Positions 50,971-59,115 of a DNA stretch of 64,000 nt are shown piece by piece. The position numbers and the translations under genes were made by a program. Source of the DNA: JAYODW01 sp038116745 (lineage in GTDB: Bacteria; Pseudomonadota; Gammaproteobacteria; Ga0077536); contig JAYODW010000020.1 in the NCBI GenBank assembly GCA_038116745.1, positions 16,810 through 80,809 of the forward strand, written 5' to 3'. Numbering within the stretch: the stretch's first letter is position 1; every line of letters starts with the position of its first letter. Under the pieces are notes generated by a model. The model was not told the origin of the DNA and made no database searches. It worked only from the letters and a program-made list of their open reading frames with translations.

Positions 50971-51764
50971 TTCGAACGCGACAACCACCACCAGCCCAGG
51001 GCACCCAGCCAGCGGCTCCAGCGTGATCCGGCCGGGCAGCCCAGTGCGGTCGTGATCATGTGCAGCAGCGTGCGCACGTGTCTCTCCCGGTAGAAACCGG
51101 TCGCGATCGCCTGGTAACGCGCCGCGTGCACTTTGGGCAGATAGCCGTCATTTCCAGGCTCATGACTCTCTACCGCACTGAACCATGCATAGCCCAGCTC
51201 GTCATCTCCAGTTTCAACCACCCTGCCGATCGCAATGCGCAGGCGACGCCACCATGACAGGCGCGGATAGCGCTGGTAGTGACGATGAAAAAGCTGGTAA
51301 TGGCGCGCTTCGTCCTGAGAAATGCGGTGGCAGACAGCGCGCAGCACGGGTTCTTCTGAAGCATCGCGCAGTGCGGCGTAATAGGAACAGGTGCCGGACT
51401 CAACGACACATCGCGCGAGAAGTTCACCTGCCAGAGACCCCCGCACCGATTCACCACTCTCCAGCGGCAGGCGATACCCTTCCCGGAAACGGGCCATGGC
51501 CGCGGTAAAATCGAAGTCGGGATCGACCAGGGTGGCCCATCGTTCAAGCGCAGCTCCATGCTGTGCCTCCTCCGCGCCCCATACGGACGCCGCTGCACAG
51601 AACTCGGGATCGTCACGAAACACGTTATGCAGATAAGTCACATAGTCCGCGCTGTTGGCCTCGACCAGGGCTGCTGTTTTGACCGCCGACAGGAGCTCCT
51701 CCGTCACCACCGAGCGGTCAAGCTGACTCCAGTCAATATCGTCCAGGGTCCAATGCGCGCTCAT
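50937..51764 (-). CDS. Ferritin-like di-iron protein
   Basis: A 275-residue four-helix protein. Probable iron ligands are the glutamate in LVEANSADYV, EEAQH near 68-72, a glutamate in VVESGTCSYY and DEARHY near 153-158, which form two ExxH-type pairs as in ferritin-like oxygenases. The length and WGAEEAQHG motif recall the acyl-ACP desaturase relatives. The C-terminus has a tryptophan-rich hydrophobic stretch (WLGALGWWWL) that may touch the membrane. It could desaturate or hydroxylate an acyl chain. It overlaps the fatty acid hydroxylase gene tail to tail. Confidence 0.8.
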   Translation of the reverse strand: MSAHWTLDDIDWSQLDRSVVTEELLSAVKTAALVEANSADYVTYLHNVFRDDPEFCAAASVWGAEEAQHGAALERWATLVDPDFDFTAAMARFREGYRLPLESGESVRGSLAGELLARCVVESGTCSYYAALRDASEEPVLRAVCHRISQDEARHYQLFHRHYQRYPRLSWWRRLRIAIGRVVETGDDELGYAWFSAVESHEPGNDGYLPKVHAARYQAIATGFYRERHVRTLLHMITTALGCPAGSRWSRWLGALGWWWLSRSNQARDTAAASA

Positions 51765-51911
51765 GCTGAATTCCAGGGCTGCAAAGAAGCTCGATCACCG
51801 CTGCCGCGGCTGACGTCACAGGATTGTGGGGGACGCATTTTAGCAGGCGGCAACCCGCTAAAAGTCATGCCGGGCCAGCTGACTCGGCGCGCCTGAGACA
51901 GAAATCGCATC

Positions 51912-53804
51912 ATGCAGAACGATCGCCCTGCTCCGCTCGACACGCACAGCCCTGAGCACAAAGCAGCTGCGCCGCACCCGGGCAGCGTACCCCTGAGTTC
52001 GCCGGTTCCTAAGCATGTCTTCACGCTGGGCGAACATATTCCCCGCTGGCTGGGGCCGTTACGTAACCCGCTGAGACGCGGGCTCGACCGGGCTCTGGGC
52101 CTGAATGGTCTTAACGCGGTCTACCACAGCATTCCGCACTACCTCGACCCCCACAGTTTTGCCCGTTGCACGCTGGATACGGTGGGCGTAGACACCCACA
52201 TGGACCCGCAGTCTTACAGCCGGATCCCACGACAAGGCGCCTGCATTCTGGTTGCCAACCATCCGCATGGTGCGCTTGACGGCGTCGCAATCATCGAGCT
52301 TCTCACCCGGCACCGACCGGATGTCAGGGTCATGGCAAATCATCTGCTGGGCGCTTTCGCTGAGCTGCGCGACACCTTCATCGGCGTGGACCCGTTCGGG
52401 GGTCGGGAAGCGGCTCGCTTCAATATCCGGGCCGTACGGGCAGCGCTCAGCTGGCTGAAGCAGGGGGGGCTGTTGATGATGTTTCCGGGCGGCGAAGTCT
52501 CCAGCTTTGACTGGTGCGCGCGCCGCATCAGGGATCCGGCCTGGGACTCGGGGATTGGCTGGCTGGTCGAAAAGAGCGGTGCGCCAGTGGTGCCCGCCTA
52601 TATCAGCGGTCGCAACAGCACGCTTTTCCAGGCAGCAGGGCTGCTCCATCCTCGCGCCCGCACTGCCCTGCTGGTCCGGGAAATGCTCAATCATCGTGGC
52701 ACCGTGATAGAGGTCAGCTGTGCGCCACCGATTGCGGCCGAAACGCTCAGCCTGCTTGGCGCTCGCAGCGCAATCGCGCCCTACCTGCAGGCTAACAGCG
52801 AGTTGCTCGGGGTTCGCCAGCGCTACCGCAAGCCGCTCCGATTGGGGCGCGTGGATGCGGGGCAGGCATTCACCCAAGCGGTTGCTCCGCCTGTCGAAGT
52901 GGCGCGCCTGGTGCAGGATGTTGCGCGGCTACCGCCAGACCAGTGTCTGGTCAGCGCGGGCGAGCTGGAAGTGTGGTTCGCGCACGCCGACGCAATCCCT
53001 GCCGTGCTGACGGAGATCGGACGCCTGCGTGAGCTCTCTTTCCGCCTGGTCGGCGAAGGTACTGGCAAAAGTGTCGACCTCGACGCTTACGATGACTACT
53101 ACGTGCATCTGTTCATCTGGGACCGCGCAAACCAGACCGTGGTCGGCGGCTACCGGCTCGGGCACAGCGACCAGATTCTTGATAACCAGGGGAGTCGCGG
53201 GCTGTACGTGCACTCTCTGTTCCGTCTGTCCGGCGCGCTTGAGTCCGATCTACGCAGCAGTCTGGAAGTTGGCCGCTCTTTTGTCCGACCCGAGCACCAG
53301 CGCAGCTACGGACCACTGATGCTGCTCTGGAAAGGGATCGGGCATTACGTCGCACGACATCCCCGCTACCGGGTGCTGCTGGGTCCGGTCAGTATCAGCA
53401 ATGACTACCACCCGGTATCGCAGCAGTTGATGGTGCGCTTTCTCAAAGACAACAGCATGGAACGGGAGCGCGCCAGCCAGGTTAAGCCCCGCAACCCCTA
53501 CCGCGCCCGACGCGCCGCGGGCGGACGTATTGATCTCAATGTGAGCGACCTGCGCATCATTGCCAACCTGCTTGCCACGGTTGAAGACGACAAAGTCGGC
53601 GTGCCGGTCCTGCTGCGGCAATACCTCAAGCTGAACGGGCGTATCCTCGGCTTCAATGTTGATCCCGATTTCAACAATGCCATCGACTGCTTACTGTGGG
53701 TCGACCTCACGCGCACCGATCCCAGCCTGCTGCAGAAATATATGGGACGCGAAGGTATGCAACGGTTTCTTGCGCATCATCTCGGGCACGCCGCGCCTGC
53801 ATGA
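51912..53804 (+). CDS. Bifunctional acyltransferase: PlsC-like plus GNAT-like domain (OlsF-like)
   Basis: A 630-residue two-domain protein. The N-terminal half (about 95-310) is a PlsC-type O-acyltransferase with ILVANHPHGALDG at 112-124 (the HX5D variant) and MMFPGGEVSSF near 195. The C-terminal half (about 340-600) resembles the GNAT-like N-acyltransferase OlsB, with YYVHLFIWD, VVGGYRLG, LEVGRSFVRPEHQ, LLGPVSIS and LGFNVDPDFNNAIDCLLWVD (in parts). Serratia OlsF has this domain order and makes ornithine lipids from ornithine by N- then O-acylation. Related two-domain proteins of other substrate type exist, so the head group is not proven. The ATG has no strong ribosome site. Confidence 0.85.
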   Translation: MQNDRPAPLDTHSPEHKAAAPHPGSVPLSSPVPKHVFTLGEHIPRWLGPLRNPLRRGLDRALGLNGLNAVYHSIPHYLDPHSFARCTLDTVGVDTHMDPQSYSRIPRQGACILVANHPHGALDGVAIIELLTRHRPDVRVMANHLLGAFAELRDTFIGVDPFGGREAARFNIRAVRAALSWLKQGGLLMMFPGGEVSSFDWCARRIRDPAWDSGIGWLVEKSGAPVVPAYISGRNSTLFQAAGLLHPRARTALLVREMLNHRGTVIEVSCAPPIAAETLSLLGARSAIAPYLQANSELLGVRQRYRKPLRLGRVDAGQAFTQAVAPPVEVARLVQDVARLPPDQCLVSAGELEVWFAHADAIPAVLTEIGRLRELSFRLVGEGTGKSVDLDAYDDYYVHLFIWDRANQTVVGGYRLGHSDQILDNQGSRGLYVHSLFRLSGALESDLRSSLEVGRSFVRPEHQRSYGPLMLLWKGIGHYVARHPRYRVLLGPVSISNDYHPVSQQLMVRFLKDNSMERERASQVKPRNPYRARRAAGGRIDLNVSDLRIIANLLATVEDDKVGVPVLLRQYLKLNGRILGFNVDPDFNNAIDCLLWVDLTRTDPSLLQKYMGREGMQRFLAHHLGHAAPA

Positions 53805-53956
53805 AAGAAAGACGTATCATCCCGAGTCAGTCAGGCTGGAGGCCTATCGCGAAGCAACCGCGGATACACCTGAAATCTGTGTGAGGACGCCAGGCGCGGC
53901 GTCAGTCGTTACATCATGGCAGCTCGCGCCACCAAGCTGTCGCTGAGGAACAGGAC

Positions 53957-54346
53957 ATGCACGTCAATCACAACAGCGCGCAGCCGTTGCACAATCTGCC
54001 CGGACTGGAACACCAGACCTTGGTTAACGGCGGCGACGGTATCAAACAGTTCGAAATATGGCGTCAAACGATTGCGCCGCATGCGGCCACACCGGTTCAC
54101 CGGCATGACTGCGAAGAGGTCATCACGATTTTCGCGGGCAACGGCGCATGCCACTGTAGCGGGGAGACGTTCACGTTCGGCGCCGACGACACGCTCGTCA
54201 TTCCACCGAACGTCGTCCATCAGATCTGCAACACTGGAGATGAGCCCCTGCAGATCATGGCCGTTCTGTCCATGTCGCCAGTCAGGGTCGAGACCAGTGA
54301 CGGCGAGCCGCTTGATCTGCCGTGGGACTACCGGCCGGAGGCGTGA
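53957..54346 (+). CDS. Cupin domain protein
   Basis: A 129-residue single cupin. The first motif is PVHRHDCEEVITIFAGNGACHC (His-x-His and Glu), and the second GADDTLVIPPNVVHQICN (final histidine). Together they provide the 3-His/1-Glu metal site. Such proteins act as dioxygenases, isomerases or metal-dependent sensors. AGGA lies seven bases before the ATG. It is followed by the alpha/beta hydrolase after 4 bases, so they are coupled. No specific substrate is visible. Confidence 0.85.
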   Translation: MHVNHNSAQPLHNLPGLEHQTLVNGGDGIKQFEIWRQTIAPHAATPVHRHDCEEVITIFAGNGACHCSGETFTFGADDTLVIPPNVVHQICNTGDEPLQIMAVLSMSPVRVETSDGEPLDLPWDYRPEA

Positions 54347-54350
54347 CGCG

Positions 54351-55163
54351 ATGAGCGCTGCTATCAGAACCGACTTCGTGCCCGGCTCGCCACGGCTTGC
54401 TTATCAACATGCCGGCAACGGGGAGACCGTCGTATTCATGCACGGGATCGGCGGCAACGCGCGCAACTGGTTGCGCCAGGTAGAAGCGTTCAGCGGTCAA
54501 TTCCGGGCTGTGGCCTGGGATGCCCGCGGCTACGGGGACAGCGATGATTACGAGGGGACGCTGGACTTCGGCGACTTTCGCTCAGACCTGTTGCGCCTGC
54601 TGGACCATCTAGAGGTAACACAAGCGCACCTCTGCGGACTGTCGATGGGCGGACGGATCGCGCTGGATTTTTACGATCACTTTCCGGCGAGGGTTGCCAG
54701 CCTGACCATCGTCGATTCGTTTCCCGGATTCGACGCTTCTTTCAGTACCGAGGCGCGAGAAAAATTCGTGCGCGAACGCCGCCAACCGCTGGTCGACGGG
54801 AAAGAACCTGCGGATATCGCACCGGGTCTGGCTCGCATGCTGGTGTCACCCCAGGCGACAGAAGCAACGGTTCAGGAGCTGATCGACAGCATCTCCATGC
54901 TGCATAAAGTCTCCTACATCAAAACCGTTGAGGCGATGACGATGTATCAGCCGGTGACGGATGTCTCCGCCATACAGGTCCCTGTACAGCTTATCGTCGG
55001 TGCCGATGACAAGCTGACACCGCCCGCAATCTCTGAACAGATGGCGCGGGAGATCCCCAACGCCCGCCTGCTCATCATTGAACGGGCGGGACACCTGACC
55101 AACATCGAGCAACCCGAGGCATTCAACGACTGTCTACGCAGCTTCCTGCGCGAGCTGCAGTAG
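54351..55163 (+). CDS. Alpha/beta hydrolase
   Basis: I start at the ATG at 54351, just after the cupin; the longer frame back to 53916 is a shadow of the cupin gene. The 270-residue product has the oxyanion segment VVFMHGIGGNARNW, the nucleophile in CGLSMGGRIALDF, the acid in VGADDKLTPP and the histidine in ERAGHLTNIEQ. It resembles 3-oxoadipate enol-lactonase-like and ester hydrolases in length and layout. With the cupin it could open a ring-cleavage or lactone product, but this is inference. Confidence 0.9.
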   Translation: MSAAIRTDFVPGSPRLAYQHAGNGETVVFMHGIGGNARNWLRQVEAFSGQFRAVAWDARGYGDSDDYEGTLDFGDFRSDLLRLLDHLEVTQAHLCGLSMGGRIALDFYDHFPARVASLTIVDSFPGFDASFSTEAREKFVRERRQPLVDGKEPADIAPGLARMLVSPQATEATVQELIDSISMLHKVSYIKTVEAMTMYQPVTDVSAIQVPVQLIVGADDKLTPPAISEQMAREIPNARLLIIERAGHLTNIEQPEAFNDCLRSFLRELQ

Positions 55164-55192
55164 TCAGCCTGAGCCCGGACGAAAGCGCGCAT

Positions 55193-55221
55193 AAAAAAAG
55201 GGAGGCCTGGCCTCCCTTTTT
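55193..55221. terminator. Strong bidirectional rho-independent terminator
   Basis: AAAAAAAGGGAGGCCTGGCCTCCCTTTTT forms a GC-rich stem (GGGAGGCC/GGCCTCCC) with a run of A before and T after. It sits between the convergent alpha/beta hydrolase (+) and the small monooxygenase-like gene (-), and can stop transcription from both sides. Confidence 0.9.
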
Positions 55222-55241
55222 CATGCGGCTCGCTGAGTCGT

Positions 55242-55559
55242 TCAGGCCGCCACTTTCGAGGTGGTGTTCCGGGTTTCGTTGTCCACCACGATGGCGCAAT
55301 TCAAGTATTCGACCAGGGGGCGTTCACCCCACATTTCGGTCATGTAGGACCACCATTGCTCGTTGTACCAGGCATCAGCTTTTTCACGCGATTCCCAGAG
55401 ATAGATCCCGCCGGCGTGCTTACCGTCTTCCGTGGTGACGTAGTACTTACGCGTCAGACCATCCAGACCTTCGTACTTGGGCGCAGTGCCCAACATTTTC
55501 TGCTCAAGTCCCTTGATGTCATCCGTATTGGTCGGGAACAGTACGCGAACTACGATCAT
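55242..55559 (-). CDS. Small YdhR/ABM-like putative monooxygenase
   Basis: I start at the ATG at 55559 (MIVVRVLFPTNTDD), seven bases after AAGGAG; the frame to 55607 lies upstream of that site. The 105-residue product shows the ferredoxin-like dimeric barrel pattern: VVRVLFPTN, GLDGLTRKYYVTTEDGKHAGGIYLWE (in parts) and AWYNEQWWSYMTEMWG. It resembles YdhR and antibiotic biosynthesis monooxygenase-like proteins, which bind or oxidise small aromatic molecules without added cofactor. Activity is not assured. It ends near the strong terminator. Confidence 0.82.
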   Translation of the reverse strand: MIVVRVLFPTNTDDIKGLEQKMLGTAPKYEGLDGLTRKYYVTTEDGKHAGGIYLWESREKADAWYNEQWWSYMTEMWGERPLVEYLNCAIVVDNETRNTTSKVAA

Positions 55560-55655
55560 GCTTGTCTCCTTGGGTGAATGATGAAAAGCCTGCCCCACGC
55601 GGGCCATCGGCGCGCGCAGTGTAGTCGATCTACCTGACCGGTCTCTCCGAGAGAA

Positions 55656-56429
55656 TTACCCCGGGCGCCCACACAGGACCGTCAGTGGCCAGGTTACCTG
55701 CCCGAAAGGCTGCTCGCCCCAGGCTTCTGCCAGACGCGACGAATACGTTTGCAGCGGGTCAAGACTTTCCTGTTCCCGGAAACGTTTCACCGCGGACCAG
55801 GTACCCAGGTAACCGATAAGCTGTTCCAGCGTCCAGGTTTCCTGCATCATCAGTTCCAGCCGCTCAACAGCGCTGAACGGAAACGGGAGATCGCGATAGC
55901 GCGCTTCCACCAGATGGCGTTCCTCCGGCCAATAGGCAGTCAGGCTCTGATAGAGCTCATCGACGACCTCCGCCACCCCCCCCCCATCTGCCCGCAGGTT
56001 GGCATAAGTCCATGCGACGATCAGACCGTCTGCGTGCAGCACGCGCCGTGTTTCGCGATAAAAAGCACCGAGCTGAAACCAATGCAGCGCCTGGCCTACC
56101 GTCAGCACATCCACCACGCCGGCGGGGAGCGGCGCTGCTTCAGCTCTGGCCGCGGCCAGCGACAGCCTGGGGTTTGCGGGCGCGCCGCGCAGCTGCGCAG
56201 TGCTGGCGTCTGTCGCCACCACGTGCTCGAAATACTCAAGCAGTCCTGTCGCTGCCTGTCCGGAGCCCGTCGCACAATCCCAGGCCAAGCGGTGGCGGGC
56301 TGCTCGTGCTGCAATCGCATCGAACAAGGCGCGAGGGTAGCGCGGCCGATACAGCGCATAGCCTTCCGCGACCGCCGAAAAGTGATCTGCGAAGCCTGCC
56401 CGTCGTGTCCCTGTACCAGCAGTGTCCAT
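55656..56429 (-). CDS. Class I SAM-dependent methyltransferase
   Basis: A 257-residue methyltransferase. Motif I is LAWDCATGSGQAATGL near residue 50, and the post-I acid is in VVATDASTAQL. The remainder fits the small-molecule or trans-aconitate-type group. Unusually, a run of ten G (10 C on the plus strand, 55976-55985) encodes the Gly-Gly-Gly-Val segment after residue 148. Such a tract can slip during replication and switch the gene on and off. In this sequence the frame is intact. The target is unknown. Confidence 0.85.
   Translation of the reverse strand: MDTAGTGTRRAGFADHFSAVAEGYALYRPRYPRALFDAIAARAARHRLAWDCATGSGQAATGLLEYFEHVVATDASTAQLRGAPANPRLSLAAARAEAAPLPAGVVDVLTVGQALHWFQLGAFYRETRRVLHADGLIVAWTYANLRADGGGVAEVVDELYQSLTAYWPEERHLVEARYRDLPFPFSAVERLELMMQETWTLEQLIGYLGTWSAVKRFREQESLDPLQTYSSRLAEAWGEQPFGQVTWPLTVLCGRPG
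55976..55985 (-). repeat. Homopolymeric tract of ten G in a coding region
   Basis: Ten C on the plus strand, ten G in the sense strand of the methyltransferase gene. It is the longest homopolymer I noticed inside a coding region of the window. A change of one base would truncate the product, so it may be a contingency locus, or a spot for sequencing error. Confidence 0.7.
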
Positions 56430-56469
56430 AGCGTTTTATCTGGCGCGCGCCCTGAGCGTCGAGCCAGGC

Positions 56470-56943
56470 TCAGCAATCGAGCCGTAGCCGCGCATGCCAC
56501 TCGGCTATCGATTCCTCAGGATACTCATCGAACTGAAGGTCGTTCGGCCCGGCCGCCACGGGCACCCAGGCGCATCGGAAACCAAGCATCAGGTGCGTAC
56601 GCTCGGGCGCCGTCGGCAGCGGAGTATCCAAAGCGGACGCGAAAGGGTGGATCAGCTCAGGCCAACGTGGATCCCAGACCCACAGTGCGCTCCCACAGCG
56701 GGCACAGAACCGGCGCTCCGCCGGGCTTTCCGCACCGTCCTCCATCGACGCCCGATAGACCGTGATAAACCCCTCACCCTTAACGCGCATCGAATCGGCA
56801 TCACCGCCGAGGTTGATGGCATAACCACCCCCACCGGCTGTTTTACGACAGATCGAGCAGTAACAAAGGTTGAATGGATAGGGATGGCGGCACTCCAGCT
56901 CGAACGTAACCGCCTGACAGTGGCAGGAACCTTTCAGGTGCAT
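56470..56943 (-). CDS. GFA family protein (Gfa/CENP-V zinc fold)
   Basis: I start at the ATG at 56943 (MHLKGSCHCQAVTFELEC), with AAGGAG eight bases upstream. The 157-residue product has zinc ligands in GSCHCQAV, CYCSICRKTAGGGGYA and RRFCARCGSALWVWD. It is a second member of the family in the window, differing from the one at 13870, and lies 35 bases after the dehydratase gene on the same strand. Formaldehyde- or aldehyde-related function is possible but unproven. Confidence 0.88.
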   Translation of the reverse strand: MHLKGSCHCQAVTFELECRHPYPFNLCYCSICRKTAGGGGYAINLGGDADSMRVKGEGFITVYRASMEDGAESPAERRFCARCGSALWVWDPRWPELIHPFASALDTPLPTAPERTHLMLGFRCAWVPVAAGPNDLQFDEYPEESIAEWHARLRLDC

Positions 56944-56978
56944 CCGTGAACTCCTTGGATAGTGGTCTAAATCAGAAA

Positions 56979-57971
56979 TCAGGCCAGGCCCAGCGCGCGC
57001 AACAGCGTGGGTGGGTCGATGTTGCCACCCGAGAGGATCACCGCCACCCGCTTGCCCTGCATCTCGCGATGCTCCTGGCAAAGCGCAGCCAAGGCAGCGG
57101 CACCGGCTCCTTCAGCGAGATTATGCGTATCGTCGAAGTAGGCTCTGATAGCGGCCAGAATGCTGGCTTCCGAGCAGCGGACTATCCGCGAAACACCCTT
57201 CCGCATAAACGCCAATGCCGTCTCATCAGGGATACGGACGGCAAGCCCGTCGGCCAGCGTATCGGCGCTGCGCGTCGTCACCACCTGCCCGGTCTCGAAC
57301 GAGCGCGCGTAAGCATCCGCCTCTGCCGCCACGACACCGATAATCTCCGTGCCCAGCCCCAGCGCGTCGCGCGCAGCGATCAGGCCGCATAAACCTGAAC
57401 CGAGACCGATTGGCGCGTACACCGCATCCAGCGCTGGACATGCACCGAACAATTCCAACGCATAACTCGCCACGCCCTGCACCAGCAGAGGATGAAAAGA
57501 CGGGAGAAACAGCAGCGAATCCGCGTGCGCCAGTCGCCTGGCTTCTTCAAGCGCGGTATCAAAATCCTCACCCGCCTCGACCAGCTCCGCCCCGAGAGCG
57601 CGCATCGCTCGATTCTTATCAGGGTTGTTGCCATGCGGTACGACAATTACCGCGCGCAGGCCAGCGCGCTCCGCAGCAAACGCTACGCTCTGACCGTGGT
57701 TTCCGCGCGTGGCCGCAACAACCCCTTTGATTTGCGGGTAATGGGTCTGCAGCTGCTGCATAACCCAGACGCCGCCCCGCACTTTAAAAGCTCCAGTCGG
57801 CAGGTGGTTCTCGTGTTTGACCACGACATCACAGCCGGTGCGCGCAGCCAGCAAGGGCCAACGCAGCTGCGGTGTGGTCGGCAATGTCGCCGCAATAAAG
57901 GCCGCCGCGGCATGCAATTCCTGCGCGGTCAACGGCGACTGGATCAGGTCTCGGTGCGGAAGCTGGAGCAT
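56979..57971 (-). CDS. Threonine/serine dehydratase-like PLP enzyme
   Basis: A 330-residue fold-type II PLP protein. K63 in PTGAFKVRGG binds PLP; ATRGNHGQSVAFAAERAG carries the substrate-binding Asn; GLGSGLCGLIAARDALG is the phosphate loop, and VILSGGNID the C-terminal contact. It lacks the ACT domain of biosynthetic IlvA, so it is more like catabolic or hydroxyectoine-type dehydratases. The reaction is probably deamination of a hydroxy-amino acid to a 2-oxoacid, which could feed the adjacent 2-oxoacid/acetoin dehydrogenase (transcribed divergently). Confidence 0.9.
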   Translation of the reverse strand: MLQLPHRDLIQSPLTAQELHAAAAFIAATLPTTPQLRWPLLAARTGCDVVVKHENHLPTGAFKVRGGVWVMQQLQTHYPQIKGVVAATRGNHGQSVAFAAERAGLRAVIVVPHGNNPDKNRAMRALGAELVEAGEDFDTALEEARRLAHADSLLFLPSFHPLLVQGVASYALELFGACPALDAVYAPIGLGSGLCGLIAARDALGLGTEIIGVVAAEADAYARSFETGQVVTTRSADTLADGLAVRIPDETALAFMRKGVSRIVRCSEASILAAIRAYFDDTHNLAEGAGAAALAALCQEHREMQGKRVAVILSGGNIDPPTLLRALGLA

Positions 57972-58042
57972 GGATCAATGTCCCGACGAACGGTCTGTGA
58001 AATATAAACGCCATGTGCGTTTTAGACGCGCCCCCGACAGGC

Positions 58043-58070
58043 TTCACGTGTCCAGGCGGCCTGCTATAGT
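58043..58070 (+). promoter_or_regulatory. Sigma-70 type promoter candidate for the dehydrogenase operon
   Basis: TTCACG (58043-58048) and TATAGT (58065-58070) are separated by 16 bases and lie 61 bases before the E1alpha start. It is a plausible housekeeping promoter. No sigma-54 element, usual for acetoin operons with AcoR, was found here. Confidence 0.5.
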
Positions 58071-58130
58071 TGGCGACGCTGAGCGGCACCCTGCCGCACC
58101 CAGTACAGACAGCAACCAGGGGAGGATTCC

Positions 58131-59105
58131 ATGGCATCGAATCTGTCGGTCGAGGATCTGCTCGACGCCTATCGCACCATGAAAACAATTCGCGAATTCG
58201 AGGACCGTGTTCATGTCGAGTTCGCCAAGGGTGGCATTCCGGGCTTCGTTCACCTATATGCAGGCGAAGAAGCCTCTGCTACCGGTGTCGGCATGCACCT
58301 GCGTGACGATGACCGCATCGCCAGTAACCATCGCGGCCACGGGCATTGCATCGCCAAAGGCGTGGAAGTCAAAGGCATGATGGCGGAGATCTATGGCAAG
58401 GCGACGGGTACTTGCCGCGGCAAGGGCGGCTCGATGCACATTGCCGATCTGGACACCGGCATGATGGGCGCCAACGGCATTGTCGGCGGCGGCCCGCCCC
58501 TTGCCGCAGGTGCCGCGCTCGCGCACAAACTCAAGAAGACCGGCGGGATCTCGGTCGTGTTCTGTGGCGACGGTGCCTCTAATCAAGGCACGACGTTCGA
58601 AGCCATGAACCTCGCGACCGTGTGGCAGCTACCCATGGTCTTCGTGTTCGAAAACAACGGTTACGCCGAGGCCACCGATTCCCGTTTTTCTGTGTCCTGT
58701 AAGGACATCGCTGAGCGCGCCCCTGGTTTCGGCATGCCCGGCCGCATCGTGGACGGCCATGACTTTTTCGCCGTGCATGAGGCTTTTGGCGAGGCCGCAG
58801 CGCGTGCGCGCTCGGGCGGCGGACCGTCGCTGATCGAACACAAACTCGATCGCTTCTTCGGGCATTTCGAGGGGGACAACCAGAAATACCGCCCGGAAGG
58901 GGAAGTACAGCAGCTGCGCGAAGAAAAATGCTGTCTCAAGCGCTTCGCCAAAACCGTGACCAGCGACCACGGTGTCACGAGCGAGCAGCTGTCCGCGATT
59001 GACAGCGAAGTCGCCAGCCTGATCGAGGATGCGGTTGCTTTCGCCGAGTCATCGCCCTTCCCCGCTGAGGAAGAGCTGCTTACCGACGTTTACATCAAGT
59101 ACTGA
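58131..59105 (+). CDS. Thiamine-dependent dehydrogenase E1 component, alpha subunit (acetoin/2-oxoacid type)
   Basis: A 324-residue E1alpha. LLDAYRTMKTIREFEDRV at the start, SNHRGHGHCIAKG, GKGGSMHIAD, the ThDP motif VFCGDGASNQGTTFEAMN (GDG...NQ) near residues 142-159 and ENNGYAEATD are all typical. It acts with E1beta to decarboxylate pyruvate or cleave acetoin, passing the acyl or acetyl unit to lipoamide on E2. GGGGAGG lies before the ATG. It is the first gene of a three-gene operon that includes a lipoyl-hydrolase E2 like AcoC. Confidence 0.93.
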   Translation: MASNLSVEDLLDAYRTMKTIREFEDRVHVEFAKGGIPGFVHLYAGEEASATGVGMHLRDDDRIASNHRGHGHCIAKGVEVKGMMAEIYGKATGTCRGKGGSMHIADLDTGMMGANGIVGGGPPLAAGAALAHKLKKTGGISVVFCGDGASNQGTTFEAMNLATVWQLPMVFVFENNGYAEATDSRFSVSCKDIAERAPGFGMPGRIVDGHDFFAVHEAFGEAAARARSGGGPSLIEHKLDRFFGHFEGDNQKYRPEGEVQQLREEKCCLKRFAKTVTSDHGVTSEQLSAIDSEVASLIEDAVAFAESSPFPAEEELLTDVYIKY

Positions 59106-59115
59106 GGAAGACGAC

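Noticed and set aside
53916..54350. N-terminal extension of the alpha/beta hydrolase
   Set aside because: This part is out of frame with the cupin gene that is clearly coding; the hydrolase begins at 54351.
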